NCBI GenBank assembly: GCA_905221605.1
Contig: CAJNDS010002646.1
Span: 257,501-302,500 of the forward strand
Direction of reading: 5' to 3'
DNA from: Symbiodinium natans
Taxonomy: Eukaryota; Sar; Dinophyceae; Suessiales; Symbiodiniaceae
DNA length: 45,000 nt
How positions within the stretch are numbered: the stretch's first letter is position 1; each line of letters starts with the position of its first letter. Below, one piece after another: positions 20,696-35,638 of this stretch. Position numbers and translations under genes: made by a program. The notes under the pieces were generated by a model that saw only the letters and a list, made by a program, of their open reading frames with translations, had not been told where the DNA came from and made no database searches.

Positions 20696-20945
20696 TAAAC
20701 CCCTAAACCCTAAACCCTAAACCCCAAACCCTAAACCCTGAACCCTTAGGGCAAAATTCAGATTTTCCCCGCGCCTCCGTACCATGGTCTGCCTGGACAC
20801 CCGGTGCTGGCCCAGGCGTGCCTGAAGCGCCTGGAGCCACCTGCAAGGGGGTTTAGGGTTTAGGGTTTAGGGTTTAGGGTTTAGGGTTTAGGGTTTAGGG
20901 TTTAGGGTTTAGGGTTTAGGGTTTAGGGTTTAGGGTTTAGGCTCA
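20696..20945. repeat. Telomere-bounded cassette 1: (CCCTAAA)n, 101 bp, (TTTAGGG)n
   Basis: CCCTAAA units fill 20696-20748. A GC-rich unique spacer of about 101 bp follows. About 13 near-perfect TTTAGGG units run from 20850 to 20940. Confidence 0.9.
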
Positions 20946-21401
20946 GGTTTAGGGTTTCGGGCTCAGAGGGTTTGGGGAGTCAGAGGGCTTTGATGGTTTT
21001 TCATGGTTTTCAGCCTCTTAAGAAAAGGCGGCTTAGGGGGTTTAGGGTTGAAAGGGCTGTAAGAGCATTTACAGTATGCGTCATGTACAATATGATGAAC
21101 TTTGACATGATGGACACCCGAAACGTGCCCGGCACAAAGAAGAGGAAGGGGGAACGGAGGCCGAAAAACCTCCAAAACCTAGGCTGAGGGCCGAAGCCCT
21201 GAAGAAGAGTGCCTTAGCCAGAAGCCAGGCCAAAAACCGGCGGAGAAAATTCCAACGCAGATCCTAAGTTGCCAACAGGCGTCATGTACAATAAGTCCAA
21301 ACTAAGACATATAAGCGTTTCTAATGTTGACGCTGGCTGTACAATCGGAATTTGCGAGTTCGGCGTTGTTGCTTTATGGAAAGGTGTTATGGGCTTCAGC
21401 G
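20946..21401. other. Unique spacer, no recognisable gene
   Basis: It contains one TTTAGGG unit near 21039 and short overlapping frames of about 70 codons without recognisable features. Confidence 0.5.
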
Positions 21402-21530
21402 GGTTTAGGGTTTAGGGTTTAGGGTTTAGGGTTTAGGGTTTAGGGTTTAGGGTCTAGGGTTTCAGGGTTCAGGGTTAAGGGTTAAGGGTTTAGGGTTTAG
21501 GGTTTAGGGTTTAGGGTTTAGAGGTTTGGG
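21402..21530 (+). repeat. TTTAGGG array, partly degenerate
   Basis: Perfect heptamers at both ends enclose variants such as TCTAGGG, TTCAGGG and TTAAGGG in the middle. Confidence 0.9.
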
Positions 21531-21816
21531 GTCTGTGGGCTCAAAGGGCTCCGGGGTCTCAAAGCTGCGGGCTCAGAAGGCTCCGGGGTCCTAGAGGCGC
21601 TAACGGCTTTCAGGGGGGCTGGCAAGTTTAAGAAAGGTTAAAAGACAAGGACGACTTTGAAGCTTCTTCGCTTGCGCCCTGGTTTGCTGAAACAAGTGCT
21701 TTCCTCTCGCCTTGACGAAGGCTGGTGCAGGAAGACCATGTGGGATAAACGTGGTGACTCAGTATTTCGGCTCCTGACGCCTGTAGACTGTCCCTATCCC
21801 AAAACTCTGTACACCC
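21531..21816. other. Unique stretch, no recognisable gene
   Basis: A short repeat of GGGCTC and GGCTCCGGGGTC words lies at 21537-21595. Nothing else is identifiable. Confidence 0.5.
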
Positions 21817-22094
21817 GAAACCCTAAACCCTAAACCCTAAACCCTGAACCCTAAACCCTAAACCCTTAATTAACCCTAAACCCTTAACCCTAAACCCTAA
21901 ACGCTAAACCCCCATCCCAACATGGCTCCGCCGTGGCGCCTCGTGAAGGCCTCCAGCCATTGCTCCTTCGTCACAACCTCCGGGGCCTGCCCGGGCGTGA
22001 GGGGCCTAGGGTTTAGGGTTTAGGGTTTAGGGTTTAGGGTTTAGGGTTGAGGGTTGAGGGTTGAGGGTTGAGGGTTTAGGGTTTAGGGTTTAGG
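21817..22094. repeat. Telomere-bounded cassette 2: (CCCTAAA)n, 93 bp, (TTTAGGG)n
   Basis: A C-rich array lies at 21817-21913, interrupted by TTAATTAA. A GC-rich unique spacer follows. A G-rich array at 22007-22094 includes four TTGAGGG variants in a row. Confidence 0.9.
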
Positions 22095-22538
22095 TTACTA
22101 GTTTGCAAGGGAACCTTGAACCCCAAAAAACAAGGGTAAAGGGTACCACCGGGCAACCAAGCCCCTCGGATGCCCCCTCAAACGTCAGGAAAGTTAAGGG
22201 TTTGTCGGCCTTAGGGCTGCCCAAAGCCCGCAACGTTATTCCAAACCCATCACTTCCTTCCCTCCCCCCCCAAGGCCCATTGTATTTCTTCATTTATTGA
22301 TCTATCTACTTACTTATGTGTTTTCTTACATATATATATATATAGATGTTTCTTTGTTCATTTTGTCATTTTCATTATAGTTTTTACTTTTTGTTTTATC
22401 TTTTTGTGTTTTCTTTCTTCTATGTTTTTTAATTGTTTGGGGGTGGTTGAAAAATCCGAAGTCGTGTGGCCTCAGGTCGATGAAGCCAAGGTTGAGGCTA
22501 GTTCTGCTTCGCATTGGGGGCACCCTTCGTAGTGTAGC
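22095..22538. other. Unique stretch, T-rich in its second half
   Basis: No gene is recognised. It includes an (AT)n tract at 22330-22345 and a T-rich region to about 22440. Confidence 0.5.
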
Positions 22539-22650
22539 GTTTAGGGTTTAGGGTTTAGGGTTTAGGGTTTAGGGTTTAGGGTTTAGGGTTTAGGGTTTAG
22601 GGTTTAGGGTTTAGGGTTTAGGGTTTAGGGTTTCGGGTTTAGGGTTCAGG
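22539..22650 (+). repeat. TTTAGGG array, about 14-15 near-perfect units
   Basis: One of the longest heptamer runs in the window. It is followed by a G-rich run near 22657-22672. Confidence 0.95.
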
Positions 22651-22781
22651 CGTTGGGGGGAGGGGGGGGGGGTGCCCTTATTCCTAGTGTCGCCCTTACT
22701 TGCCATTCGAACATGGAGTTCGGCAACCCGAGAAAAAAACAAGTTTCATGACTCCCCGAGGCGGCAACTGTGAGAGGTCTT

Positions 22782-22828
22782 GGGTTTAGGGTTTAGGGTT
22801 TAGGGGTTAGGGTTTAGGGTTTAGGATT
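22782..22828 (+). repeat. Short TTTAGGG array
   Basis: About six heptamers, one with an inserted G. Confidence 0.85.
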
Positions 22829-23352
22829 GAACTGGGGTGGAATACTACAGCTTCCGGCCCAACTTAGCGTTCCCATGGAGATTCACACCTGCTTTGACCC
22901 CTGCACCCTAATCCCTAAGGTAGGGCTTAAGGCTTCGGGTTCAAACAGCCCTCTGAACTCGAAACTCTAAACGCTAAGCCCAGAAACTCTCCGAATCCTA
23001 GTCCCAAGTCCCTAAACCCACAAACTCTCAACCCCTAAACCCTCACAATAAGCCCAAATTCATAGGGCCCTGGGCGCGCCTGGTAGCCAGCCACAGTCGT
23101 TAGCTGAACGCCGACGGCTGCACGCCGGAGCTGCAACGAACCGCCGATATGCGGGTTTACGATATTAGGGTACCTCATTGGGGTCCATATCATTATAGGG
23201 GATCCTCCTATTTGGGGGTCTATATTGGGGCCACCTATTTTCGTAAACCCCCATACTGTTTGGGGTTTGGGGTTCGGGGCTTGGAGATTTTTTTGGGTTT
23301 GGGTTCAGGGCTTGGGGTTTAGTTAGGGTTTGTGGTCTGTGGTTAGGTGTTG
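22829..23352. other. Degenerate telomere-like DNA flanking the retrotransposon
   Basis: CCCTAAA variants lie at about 22905-23060 and TTTAGGG/TTTGGGG variants at about 23260-23345, with unique sequence between. No gene is seen. The 5-bp target copy TGTTG occupies 23348-23352. Confidence 0.55.
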
Positions 23353-23475
23353 TGAACGGAGTTTATGGCAGAACTAACACTGCAGGTGCAATCACTTTTG
23401 AAGGCTTGAGCCAATGTCGCATGTGTATGCTCACTCATTGTGAAACATGTTGTGTGACACCTACAAATCTAAACA
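23353..23475 (-). repeat. 3' LTR (left)
   Basis: 123 bp, identical to the right LTR except for A versus C in GAAGGC/GACGGC. On the + strand it starts TGAACGGAG and ends ATCTAAACA. Confidence 0.95.
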
Positions 23476-23488
23476 CCCCTCCTAAGCC
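23476..23488 (-). promoter_or_regulatory. Polypurine tract for plus-strand DNA priming
   Basis: Read on the - strand, TTAGGAGGGG directly abuts the TG of the 3' LTR, the expected position for a polypurine tract. Confidence 0.75.
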
Positions 23489-23512
23489 AGGTGGTCATTT
23501 GACCCATTGGCT

Positions 23513-27910
<4,398 letters not shown>

Positions 27911-28013
27911 CTCAGCCTCTTCGTCTAGGGGTGAAACGCTAAGCCCGTTGGGCCTTACACCGTCTACGGACGCCCCGTGAAACCCAGGCCGTCTTGGCCC
28001 TTGCTTCCGCCCT

Positions 28014-28860
28014 TCACTCCTTTCTTCTCGTCTTGCAGAGGAAATTCTTCACTTGCATCTTGGTTCCGACACCCTTGTGCTTCCAAGCCAACTGGCGCAA
28101 CGCCTCGTCGGCCTCCTTAGCGAAAGCAGTTCCTTTTGGGACCAGCAAGCCTCCTGTTCCGTGCAGAAACGCAAAATGCGTCTTGCACGCCTGTGCTCCT
28201 GACAGGAGTATGCGGTGGACCCCGGCGCCTCGGCCGGTGATCGTAGCCCCACGGCCTCCCGACAAAGTGCCGGTGACCTCGGCTTTTCCTTGGTCTTTCA
28301 GCGCCTCACCTGACGCCGTCTTGTAGCGGACGCCGTTGTCCTTTGGCTGCGTCACGTACTTCTCAGGCAGAACGGTCACGGCCGCTCCCGTGTCAAAGTT
28401 GACCTCGACGCTAGCCACGCCTGGCGAAGCGCCCAGGCTAGCAGCATCCACGGTCTCGAAGCTGTGCACCGATTGGTGCACGCCTCCTTCGCCCGGGTCC
28501 TCCGGGTCTTCTCCTCTTGGGTCGCGGCGGTCGTCGTAGTCTTCACAGTGCACAGTCTCTTCATCGTCGTCTTCGCTTTTCTTGACCTTCTTCCTTCCTT
28601 TGTGCTCTGGATCCCAGGTCGACCCAAGCTTCCTCTTCAGCTTGTTGCGCCTTTGGTTTCTCTTTTGGTTCCTCTTCTTCTTCTGCTCGGCCGCAATCGA
28701 CGGGTCCGCCGAGTAGCGCCCGGTCGCCTTCGGCCTTTCCTGCTTTTCGAGCTCCTTCCGGTAGAGCTCCTCCTCGTCGTCGGCATCCACGCGGTGGCTC
28801 GTCCTTTCGGCTTTCGTGAGGGGGCGGTAGTCCTTTCGCCGCTCGGGCTTGGCCTCCGTC
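28014..28860 (-). CDS. Aspartic protease region of the retrotransposon polyprotein
   Basis: The frame carries VEVNFDTGAAVTVLP with the catalytic D-T-G triad (near 28395), typical of retropepsin-like proteases that cut gag-pol. Upstream is a highly charged region (DYRPLTKAER, KKKRNQKRNQRRNKLKRK, SEDDDEETVHCEDYDD). The frame ends with TGA at 28014. The next frame already reads AEGGSKG-like open sequence there, so pol is reached only by a frame change. The frame is open back to 29051, but above about 28,860 the neighbouring frame looks like the real coding frame, so I place a second frame change near 28,830-28,870. Confidence 0.75.
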
Positions 28861-29869
28861 CCATGTGGATAACCTCCGTGTCGACGCCGTCGACCTCTTC
28901 CTTCTGGTTGTCGCGGAAGTCGCCCTTTTTCACTTTCACGTCGTGTCGGGCGTGCCACTTCTTGTCGGCCTCGATCCTCTCCTTTGCTCTTTCGCCCACA
29001 CCGCTGCGTCTGTGCTCTTGCGCTCTCCTTCGTCCCTTTTCCGCACGCCAAGCCTTCCAGTGGCTGTCTCCCTTTTCCACTTGGCGTTTGTAGCGCACGT
29101 CGTGCACCGACTGGTCTCTGCGGTGTTCGGGCTCCTTTTTCTTCACGCCCGCTTGCTGCGCCCTAAGGCGCTCGCGCTCCTATTTCAGGCGCTTCCGCTC
29201 GTCTTCCAGGCTCGCGATCTCGGCTTCCAGCTCTGGGTCACTGCCGCGTCCCTCGAGCTTCTCTCTCTTTGTCGCGATCCTCTGGTCCAAGACCGCGAGG
29301 TTCGCACGGTTGGTCTCCATAAGACCCGACGCTAGCATCCTCTGCATGCTGCTCGAGGTGCTTGCCGTGATCGCGGTTGCTCCTTCGGTTCCTTCTTCCT
29401 GCTTTGGCGGCTTCTTCTTTTCTTCCTTCTTGGGTTCCTCGGGCCCCTCGCTTGGAGGGTCATCCTCGAAGTCGCTTTCGTCCTCGGAGCTCTCCGGCTC
29501 CAAGGAAAACTTGTCTTCTTCTTCTTCTTCTTCTTCTTCACCAGCGGCTTCTTCCTCCCTTTGCTTCACCTTCTCGGCTACCTTTGCGCTCCTCAGCTCA
29601 GCCTTGCTGGGCCTGAGGGCCCTCACAAGCTTTTCTCTTTCGAAAACTTTCCTGGCGTAGTGGGAGCCCGCTGCTTTTGCAGCTGCTGCCTTGTACTCTT
29701 TCATCCTCTTCTTCAGCAGAAGGGACGCTTTGCTCCTGAACTTCAGTCGCCTCGACCCGCAGGTGGAGCAGGCCTCGCCTTGCTTCTTCAGTAAGGACTC
29801 CCCGACGGTGCCTCTGGGCTTCTTGTCTCGTATGGCATCTTGGTGGGCCACACGTTCCCTGAAGCGCAT
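28861..29869 (-). pseudogene. Charged coiled-coil-like segment of gag-pol, interrupted by TAG
   Basis: From 29869 the frame reads MRFRERVAHQDAIRDKK, then a C-x2-C (ACSTCGSRRLKF), a long Lys/Glu-rich helix and an acidic block (EEEEEEEEDKFSLEPESSEDESDFEDD). It reaches TAG at 29180-29182. The same frame resumes directly after the stop (ERERLRAQQAGVKKKEPEHR) and runs on with the same Lys/Arg/Glu-rich character to about 28,860. The ATG at 29869 is created at the insertion junction and is not a convincing start: the protein continued from the segment beyond the nested insertion. Confidence 0.6.
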
Positions 29870-30700
29870 CCCAGACCCCCGATCGGATCTATTTATTGGA
29901 TCCCCAAGTTATGTTGGAAATTGGATCCAGAATGTATCGGGGGATCCAAAATTTGGATCCGCCAGTATGCCGTGCGCCCTCAAAACATGGCATGTTTTCA
30001 CCGTGGCATCATCACTTTGCGCCGTATCTCGCTTTTGAATCATTTTCAAGACAAACTATAGACACTAGACCTGTTTAGGATTCTCACATATGTCAAAGAT
30101 CCAGACAGCTGGGAGTTAGTGATGTAAGCCGAAACTTGAATCATTGGGGGATCTTAGGAAGAACGGTGAGTGTCTCTGCCCATTTACAAACTTAAAATGA
30201 CCTATTTGGAAACGTCAGTCTGGAAGTAGAAGCTGAAACACAACCATGCCACCAACAGTTTGGGACCGACCACCAGGATCAGTCGGAAGAATCTCCAAAA
30301 AGCACCACCCACCAATAACCATGATGCAATGTAGACCCCATATTAAGACCTGCGTAATTCAATCTTCTCCGTTTTTCAATTTTTCTAGACATTCGGAACT
30401 TGCGCTGGTCAAGCTCCAGCATGTAAACCCGACGCCTGCAAGCATATCTTATACGCGCATTTGGTCGCAGGAGCCCGTGTCCCACACGAAGAATGTCCCC
30501 CGTTTGTATATAGACGCAAGTTTGATACTTGGTCTAACGAGTTTCACATCTACGGTTTCAGAACTCTAAGTATCACCGAGCAAGCGCGCCAAAACCACGC
30601 AACCAAGGGTGCTCCGGGAAAGCCAGCAAGTGACATAAAGGCTTGAGATTATAGGCTGTTGCGCACCACCAGTCTACGAATTCATTCATCAAAAACCCAA

Positions 30701-30702
<2 letters not shown>

Positions 30703-30737
<35 letters not shown>
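30703..30737. repeat. (GA)n microsatellite
   Basis: About 17 GA units within the nested insertion. Confidence 0.95.
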
Positions 30738-30740
<3 letters not shown>

Positions 30741-31380
30741 TTGTACTGTTTCTTTAGGCACGTGATAGCAAACCCCAAACAGCGCAACCCTGCTTGTAGG
30801 AATGTTTGAAATACATCGGGAATAGCTTAACTTCATGGATGTAAATCATGATAGTCGTTCCTCCCGTCCTCGGTCACCCAAGACGTGTGGGGCGTCAGAA
30901 CCCAAATATTGTAAGCCCTTCAGATTTTTTCGCACAAGCCTCCAAAAACAATTGACGCCCTAAACCCCACGAAGAAAATCAAGCCTTCGAGCACGAATTC
31001 GCTGCTCCAAACCGAAAACTTAACACTGGACATGCTGTCGTGCAATTAAGTTGTCACGTTTTCGGCACGCTCAACCCAGTTATCCGTTGCGTACTTCTAA
31101 GCCTGACGCCTTGCGAGCGTGAGATGTTCCCACGCGGGTTGTATATAGATACCCAGCTACAGCTCGGAATCAGAGCCCAACTCAGACACCACTATAGCGC
31201 ACAGGGTCCTTTTTACGGGCTTTCGTGTCAAACCGCGTCAGGCGCACGGTCTTTGTGTTAATAGGTAGAGGCAGAGGTTGCGTAAATGATCCGACACATC
31301 CAAATGTGACAGTTTGCGAAAAAGGTCTACGATCTTGATGCGGGCAAGACTTTTTGGGCTCTTTTTTGGTCCTGGGGCCC
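30738..31380. other. Interior of the nested insertion, nothing recognised
   Basis: Only short frames without domain character. The stretch 29960-30702 is likewise empty of recognisable genes. Confidence 0.5.
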
Positions 31381-31381
31381 C

Positions 31382-31675
31382 CTCATTGCACCCTCATCGC
31401 AGCGATTTGGCGCCCTCATCGGACCCTCATCGCTGCCTCTCCTCTTCGTTTCCTTTTCGGGCCTCCGATTTTGGGGAGGGCTCATCGGCCCCTCATCGCT
31501 TTTTTGGCGCCCCCCCCTCATCGCCACCTCATCGCGGCAATTCGGCGCCCTCATCGGACCCTCATCGCTGCCTCTCCTCTTCGTTTCCTTTTCGGGCCTC
31601 CGATTTTGGGGAGGGCTCATCGGCCCCTCATCGCTTTTTTGGCCCCCCCCCTCATCGCCCCCTCATCGGCTCCGT
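31382..31675. repeat. Two tandem copies of a 135-bp CCCTCATCG-rich unit
   Basis: CGCCCTCATC is at 31411 and 31546, giving a 135-bp period. Both copies contain GGGCCTCCGATTTTGGGGAG and many CCTCATCG words, so the unit is itself built from short repeats. Confidence 0.9.
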
Positions 31676-32407
31676 TTTTTGTTTAGCTCCACAATTTCCG
31701 AAGTTTGTGCGAAAATTTGGAAATTTTGCGAATTCTTAACGTGTGTCACGAACCCAAGTCAGTGGATGTTTTCTCGAGCTTCCTGTAGGTCATCGAAGCC
31801 TACGTCTGAAGAGAAGGAACGCAGGCGTGAGACGAACGCATTTCATGGACCCGGGCTGCTCACATTTGCCCATGTGAAGGTTGCAGCATTTACCAATACC
31901 CAACATTCCCCTGCGCCGTTATAAAATACTAAGAACTAGCCGCCGAAATTTAGCTTTGCGCACACCGTGCACTCTTACCCTTAAGCCCATACGCATGTGT
32001 AACAGTTGATGCAATAAAACGGTGTAGGTTCTTTTAGAGCTCAAACGGTTAAACGAAGCATTAAAGCGCTGGCGTCATTTTTCGTTGGGTATAGAACTTA
32101 TGTTTTGTGTTTTTAAGAAGGGTTCGGTGATCGTGATGCTCTCTGGCCGCCCACTAAGCTCAACTGCCTCTTCTCGTCAAGCGCAAGCCCATGTATCCAG
32201 TCTTCCGATGTCTTACGCGTAGAAGACTGAGCAAGTTGACAAGACAAACAATTTATTCATGTGACAGCTTGAGATGGCCCAACCATCACCTGGCGATGCC
32301 TGATGAAAAGGAATTGCAAAAAAGAAAGAAAAACGGTTCATATGAATCATGAACTGCGTAAGCTCCAACATGCGCGGAAGCTTGTCACTGTGTAAAGGTT
32401 ACGTTGG
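31676..32407. other. Interior of the nested insertion, nothing recognised
   Basis: No domain-bearing frame and no clear repeat. Confidence 0.45.
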
Positions 32408-32626
32408 TGGAATGTTGAGGGATGCTCGTTGGAGGGGGGCTGTTGGGGCTCGTTGGGGTGTGCTGGGTGTCTCGTTGTGGAGGCCGGTTGGGGGGCTCGT
32501 TTGCAGGCTTGCTGCCTGGTCTGCGGCTCATTGGGGGCTTGTTGGGGGCCTTGCGCGGGGCTCGTTGAACGGTTCGTTGAAGGGTTCGTTGTTGGGGCTG
32601 GTGGGGGCTCGTTGGGGTTTCCCGTT
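32408..32626. repeat. GGGGCTCGTTGG-rich low-complexity repeat
   Basis: GCTCGTTGG and close variants (GTTCGTTGA, GCTCATTGG, GCTTGTTGG) recur about ten times at irregular spacing. The long frames seen here on both strands are products of this periodicity. Confidence 0.75.
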
Positions 32627-33153
32627 TCCGACCGTCTGCAAAGAGTGCTTTGCCTCTTTGTTGCTCTTATTGTATTGCCCCTTCGTTGCTCCCTCGTCAA
32701 AGGGTTATAGCAATCACTCCGTCAAGGTGTTCCTGATAGTCGTTGCAGACGGATCGATGGAGAGTGCGTGGCGGCTAATAACCGGGCACCGTTTGCATGT
32801 GTCCGTCCTCTTCAATGGCAGGCAGCGCTTATTCCTGAATACGTGCCCACGAAGGTGCTGCATTAGTTTTCAACCCACGCAGCAGCGTCATGAATCACTT
32901 GAGTAAAGGACTTGGACGTCGCGGCGTGAAATTCCGTGCGCTTGAACTCATCTAACTGCTGGCATTTGCAACAGTTCTGACAAGCTAGAACTTTCTACCC
33001 CAACGCTTGAATTCAACATCCCAGTTTGGGCCCAACATGTCAAAACTTGACACACGCAGCACACAGAAAATAGATCCGAAAATGTGCCGGGGATCTAAAA
33101 TTTGGATCCCTTGGCAAGAGGATCCAATAAATAGATCCGATCCGGGGTCTGGG

Positions 33154-34083
33154 ATTCCTGCCCAAGACGCCGGACTCCTTAGAAGCTTTGGCTTTGCCTT
33201 CGCCACAGGTCTTTGGCTCCTTGAGGCTCCCCACTTCGGCGCTGTGGTAGCAAGTTGTCTCTCCACCTCTTCGCTTCTTGGCTGCACTTCTTCACTTCTA
33301 GGTGGAGGCTTCGAAGGTGGTGACTTTGGTTCTGTTCTCTTCGGCTCTACCTTTGGCTTCGAAGGTGGTGACTTTGGCTCTGTTCTCTTTGGCTCTACCT
33401 TCGGCTTGAGAAGCGGACTTTTGGTCCTGGAAGGCGGTGGTGACTTCGGCGGTGTTCTCGGCCTTTCTTGCTTCGCCTTTGGAGGGGTCTTGGGCTCAGG
33501 CACTGGTGGCTCCCGGTAGCGCGAAACGCGCTTCCAGGGTGCCGTGTCCAAAGCCTTAGACCTCACCTCCTTCTTCTCCTCTTTCTTTCCGGCCTTTGGC
33601 TCGCGCACTCTCTCCGGAGGTCCTCGCGACGAAGACGAAAACGCTCCGAAGCTGGACTGCCCTGGCACCTCGCCGCGGGAACGTCTCCTGGCTTCTGCCA
33701 GCTCTTCCGCTTCCTGAAGAAGTCTTTCCTGGCGACGTCTCCTCGCAAGTTCCACCTTTTCCTTCAGGTCTTGGAACTGACCCCTTGCTCTGTCCATTTG
33801 CTCTTCCAGAGCTTCCAGCTCCTTTTCATCCTCGTCTTTTTCCTCCTTTGGAGGAACCTTCCTTTTCGGGTTCTTTGGCGCCATGGCCCCAAGCACGGTC
33901 GGGCCGGAGCCCTCTTCCCTACTTGAGCCACGACTGCCGGGGTCTGGCTTCGACTCTTTCTTCTTCTTCTCTTTCTCTCTCTTCGGGCTCTCTCTTTCTA
34001 ACGCTCCCACGTAGAGGTTGTTTGTTTCTGCTTCCTCCCAACCGTCCTCCCAGGTTTCTCCCCAGTCTCCGTCTTCCCAGCCT
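33154..34083 (-). CDS. Charged, proline-rich linker segment of gag-pol
   Basis: The frame is open from just after the gag stop (EEDEGWEDGDWGETWEDGW) through a Lys/Glu-rich coiled-coil-like stretch (EEKDEDEKELEALEEQMDRA) to a Pro-rich region. That region repeats KPKVEPKRTEPKSPPS twice in tandem and ends KPKLLRSPASWAG at the nested insertion. It sits in the +1 frame relative to gag. Beyond the junction the frame continues into the segment at 29869. No known enzyme is recognised. A linker between gag and protease is the simplest reading. Confidence 0.6.
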
Positions 34084-35400
34084 TCATCCTCTTCCTACGT
34101 GTTTCTTGTTCTTACCACCTTTCTTGCCTTTTCCCTTTTTGCCTTTTCCTTTCTTACCTTTTCCTTTGTCCTTTCCTCCTTTGGGGCTCCCTCTTCCTCC
34201 TTTGCTGCTTGGTTTTCCTCCTTGTTGCCCTGGACCTTTGGGTGAGCCCCGTTGCTGCTGCGAACCTTTGCCTCCATTGCTCCAGCAGTCGCGGGCATAG
34301 TGTCCGCTCCTGCCGCAGTTGTGGCACACGACCTTGCTTGCTCCTTTTCCTTTGCCTCTCTCCACATACGACAGGTCCATAGGATCATCCTTGCTCGCCG
34401 CACTGGCTGCGGCTGCAGACATCACCTTCAGACTCTTTCCTGTCTTGTACTCGATGAAGCGAGTCACCTCGTCGAGCACGTCGTCGTACGTGGAGAACCG
34501 GCTCTGGTTCAACTGGATGTGAGACTCCAGCTCCTGTGGCAACATTGCCTCCAGTGCTGCCATCTTTATCTCATCAGCCAGGGTCGTTCGTCGCCCTGTG
34601 CTGTCCTTGCGCTTCTCGTAAGTGCGCACAGCGTCGGCCCATTCTTCGATGGCCTGAGGGAGATTCTCCAGCTTCTGCTTCTGGGGCGATATAATCGCTC
34701 TCAACATCGTGCGCTTCCTGCTTGCAGTCGCAGGATCGTATCGCCTCGTAAGGCGTCTCCATGCCTCGAACCCGTTGTTCTGGCAATTTCACACGATCGT
34801 AAATGGTTCCTTCGAGGTAACCATTTGGAGCGCGTTCGCGAGCTCCCTCGACTTTTCTTGCAGTCTGGGAACTCGATCCGCCTCCAACGCCTTTTCTCCA
34901 AAGGCTGTGTCCAACTCCTCCGAGGAGAATGGCTTCTCTCTCTCTTCGAGCCACTCTAGAACTTCTTGCAGATCATGGTGGATCGAACAAACGTAGCTCG
35001 ACATTCGATGCCTCCATGGTAGGAACTGTTCACTCTCACCTGAGAAGGTCGTCGGCTTTCCCAGGCCCTTTGTGTCGACCAAACAGAGCTTCTCGTTTGG
35101 TCCTCCTTTCTTTGCCATGGCCTCAACCAGTTCCTTGTTCGACTTGACCATGTCGCTCACCAACTGTGGCATCGTGCCCATCTGAGCCGTCGCCTGCTGC
35201 ACTGCCGTATGCGCTTGTGCTCGCACTTCCGCAACTTGAGCTGCACTCTCTTGCCGCACTCGCTCAAGTGCTGTGCTTTGCTCGGCCCTTAGCCGATCAT
35301 TCTCTTCGCGTTGCCTTGTGAGTTCGTTTCTCAGATTCACAAGCTCCTGCATCACTTGCGCTGCAGTCACTTGTGCCTGTTGCTGTTCCTGGCTGCTCAT
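34084..35400 (-). CDS. gag with CCHC zinc knuckle, interrupted by one TGA
   Basis: It starts at an ATG (35400) and reads a coiled-coil N-terminus (ELTRQREENDRLRAEQSTAL). A copia-type gag core follows (FSGESEQFLPWRHRMSSYV, then RRTTLADEIKMAALEAMLP and FIEYKTGKSLKVM). It carries one knuckle, CHNCGRSGHYARDC, and then a Gly/Lys-rich tail (KGGKDKGKGKKGKGKK) that could bind RNA. The frame stops at TGA 34789-34791 but resumes at once in the same frame with FEAWRRLTRRYDP, so a single point mutation would explain it. The final stop is TGA at 34084-34086. Gag packages the element RNA. Confidence 0.85.
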
Positions 35401-35620
35401 CGCAAACGATTAGCCAGCCGACGGCGGAACTCGCTGCTTTGGACGAAAGTCTGGAGATGCTGGCCCAGGAGGCCCCAAATCCTTTGCAGTCGCCTAATCC
35501 GATAGAGTAAACGGATCAAGCGTTCCCAGCGGTGCACAGCGGGAGCTTGCACCACAGCGAAGCCTTCGTTGTCACTTTCAGCACTTTCGTCAGCAAGGTC
35601 GCGTCTGCTGTCCATTCAAA
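35401..35620 (-). other. 5' untranslated leader of the retrotransposon
   Basis: Between the primer-binding site and the gag ATG. No long conserved frame. It would hold packaging signals, which cannot be recognised from sequence. Confidence 0.6.
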
Positions 35621-35638
35621 CCGACAGCTCCGCTACCA
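35621..35638 (-). promoter_or_regulatory. tRNA primer-binding site
   Basis: Read on the - strand, TGGTAGCGGAGCTGTCGG directly follows the 5' LTR. TGG complements the CCA end of a tRNA, and the following bases would pair with an acceptor stem ending CUACCA. The particular tRNA is not identified. Confidence 0.8.

Larger units (their letters stand above)
29870..33153. mobile_element. Nested non-autonomous DNA-transposon-like insertion (3,284 bp) with 36/37 TIRs
   Basis: Starting at the dinucleotide AT (29868-29869), the left end reads CCCAGACCCC then GATCGGATCTATTTATTGG. The reverse complement of the right end (to 33153, then AT at 33154-33155) is the same over 37 bp with one mismatch. GGATCC words recur just inside both ends (left at about 29888-29960, right at about 33083-33135). 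Deleting the insert with one AT copy rejoins the flanking retrotransposon frames in register, supporting a 2-bp AT target duplication. The interior has no transposase-like frame. A very large introner-like element is an alternative. Confidence 0.85.

Noticed and set aside
28464-29660. + strand frames opposite gag-pol (Leu/Ser/Phe-rich)
   Set aside because: They mirror the Lys/Glu-rich coding on the - strand. The - strand has the protease motif.
31382-31675. CRISPR-like array
   Set aside because: Units are adjacent tandem copies with no unique spacers of constant length, and the setting is eukaryotic.
32347-32906. Protein gene in the GCTCGTTGG-rich region
   Set aside because: Frames on both strands are open because of the short periodic repeat.
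33468-34959. + strand frames of 150-235 codons
   Set aside because: They lie opposite gag and its linker, which carry the CCHC knuckle and gag-like composition.
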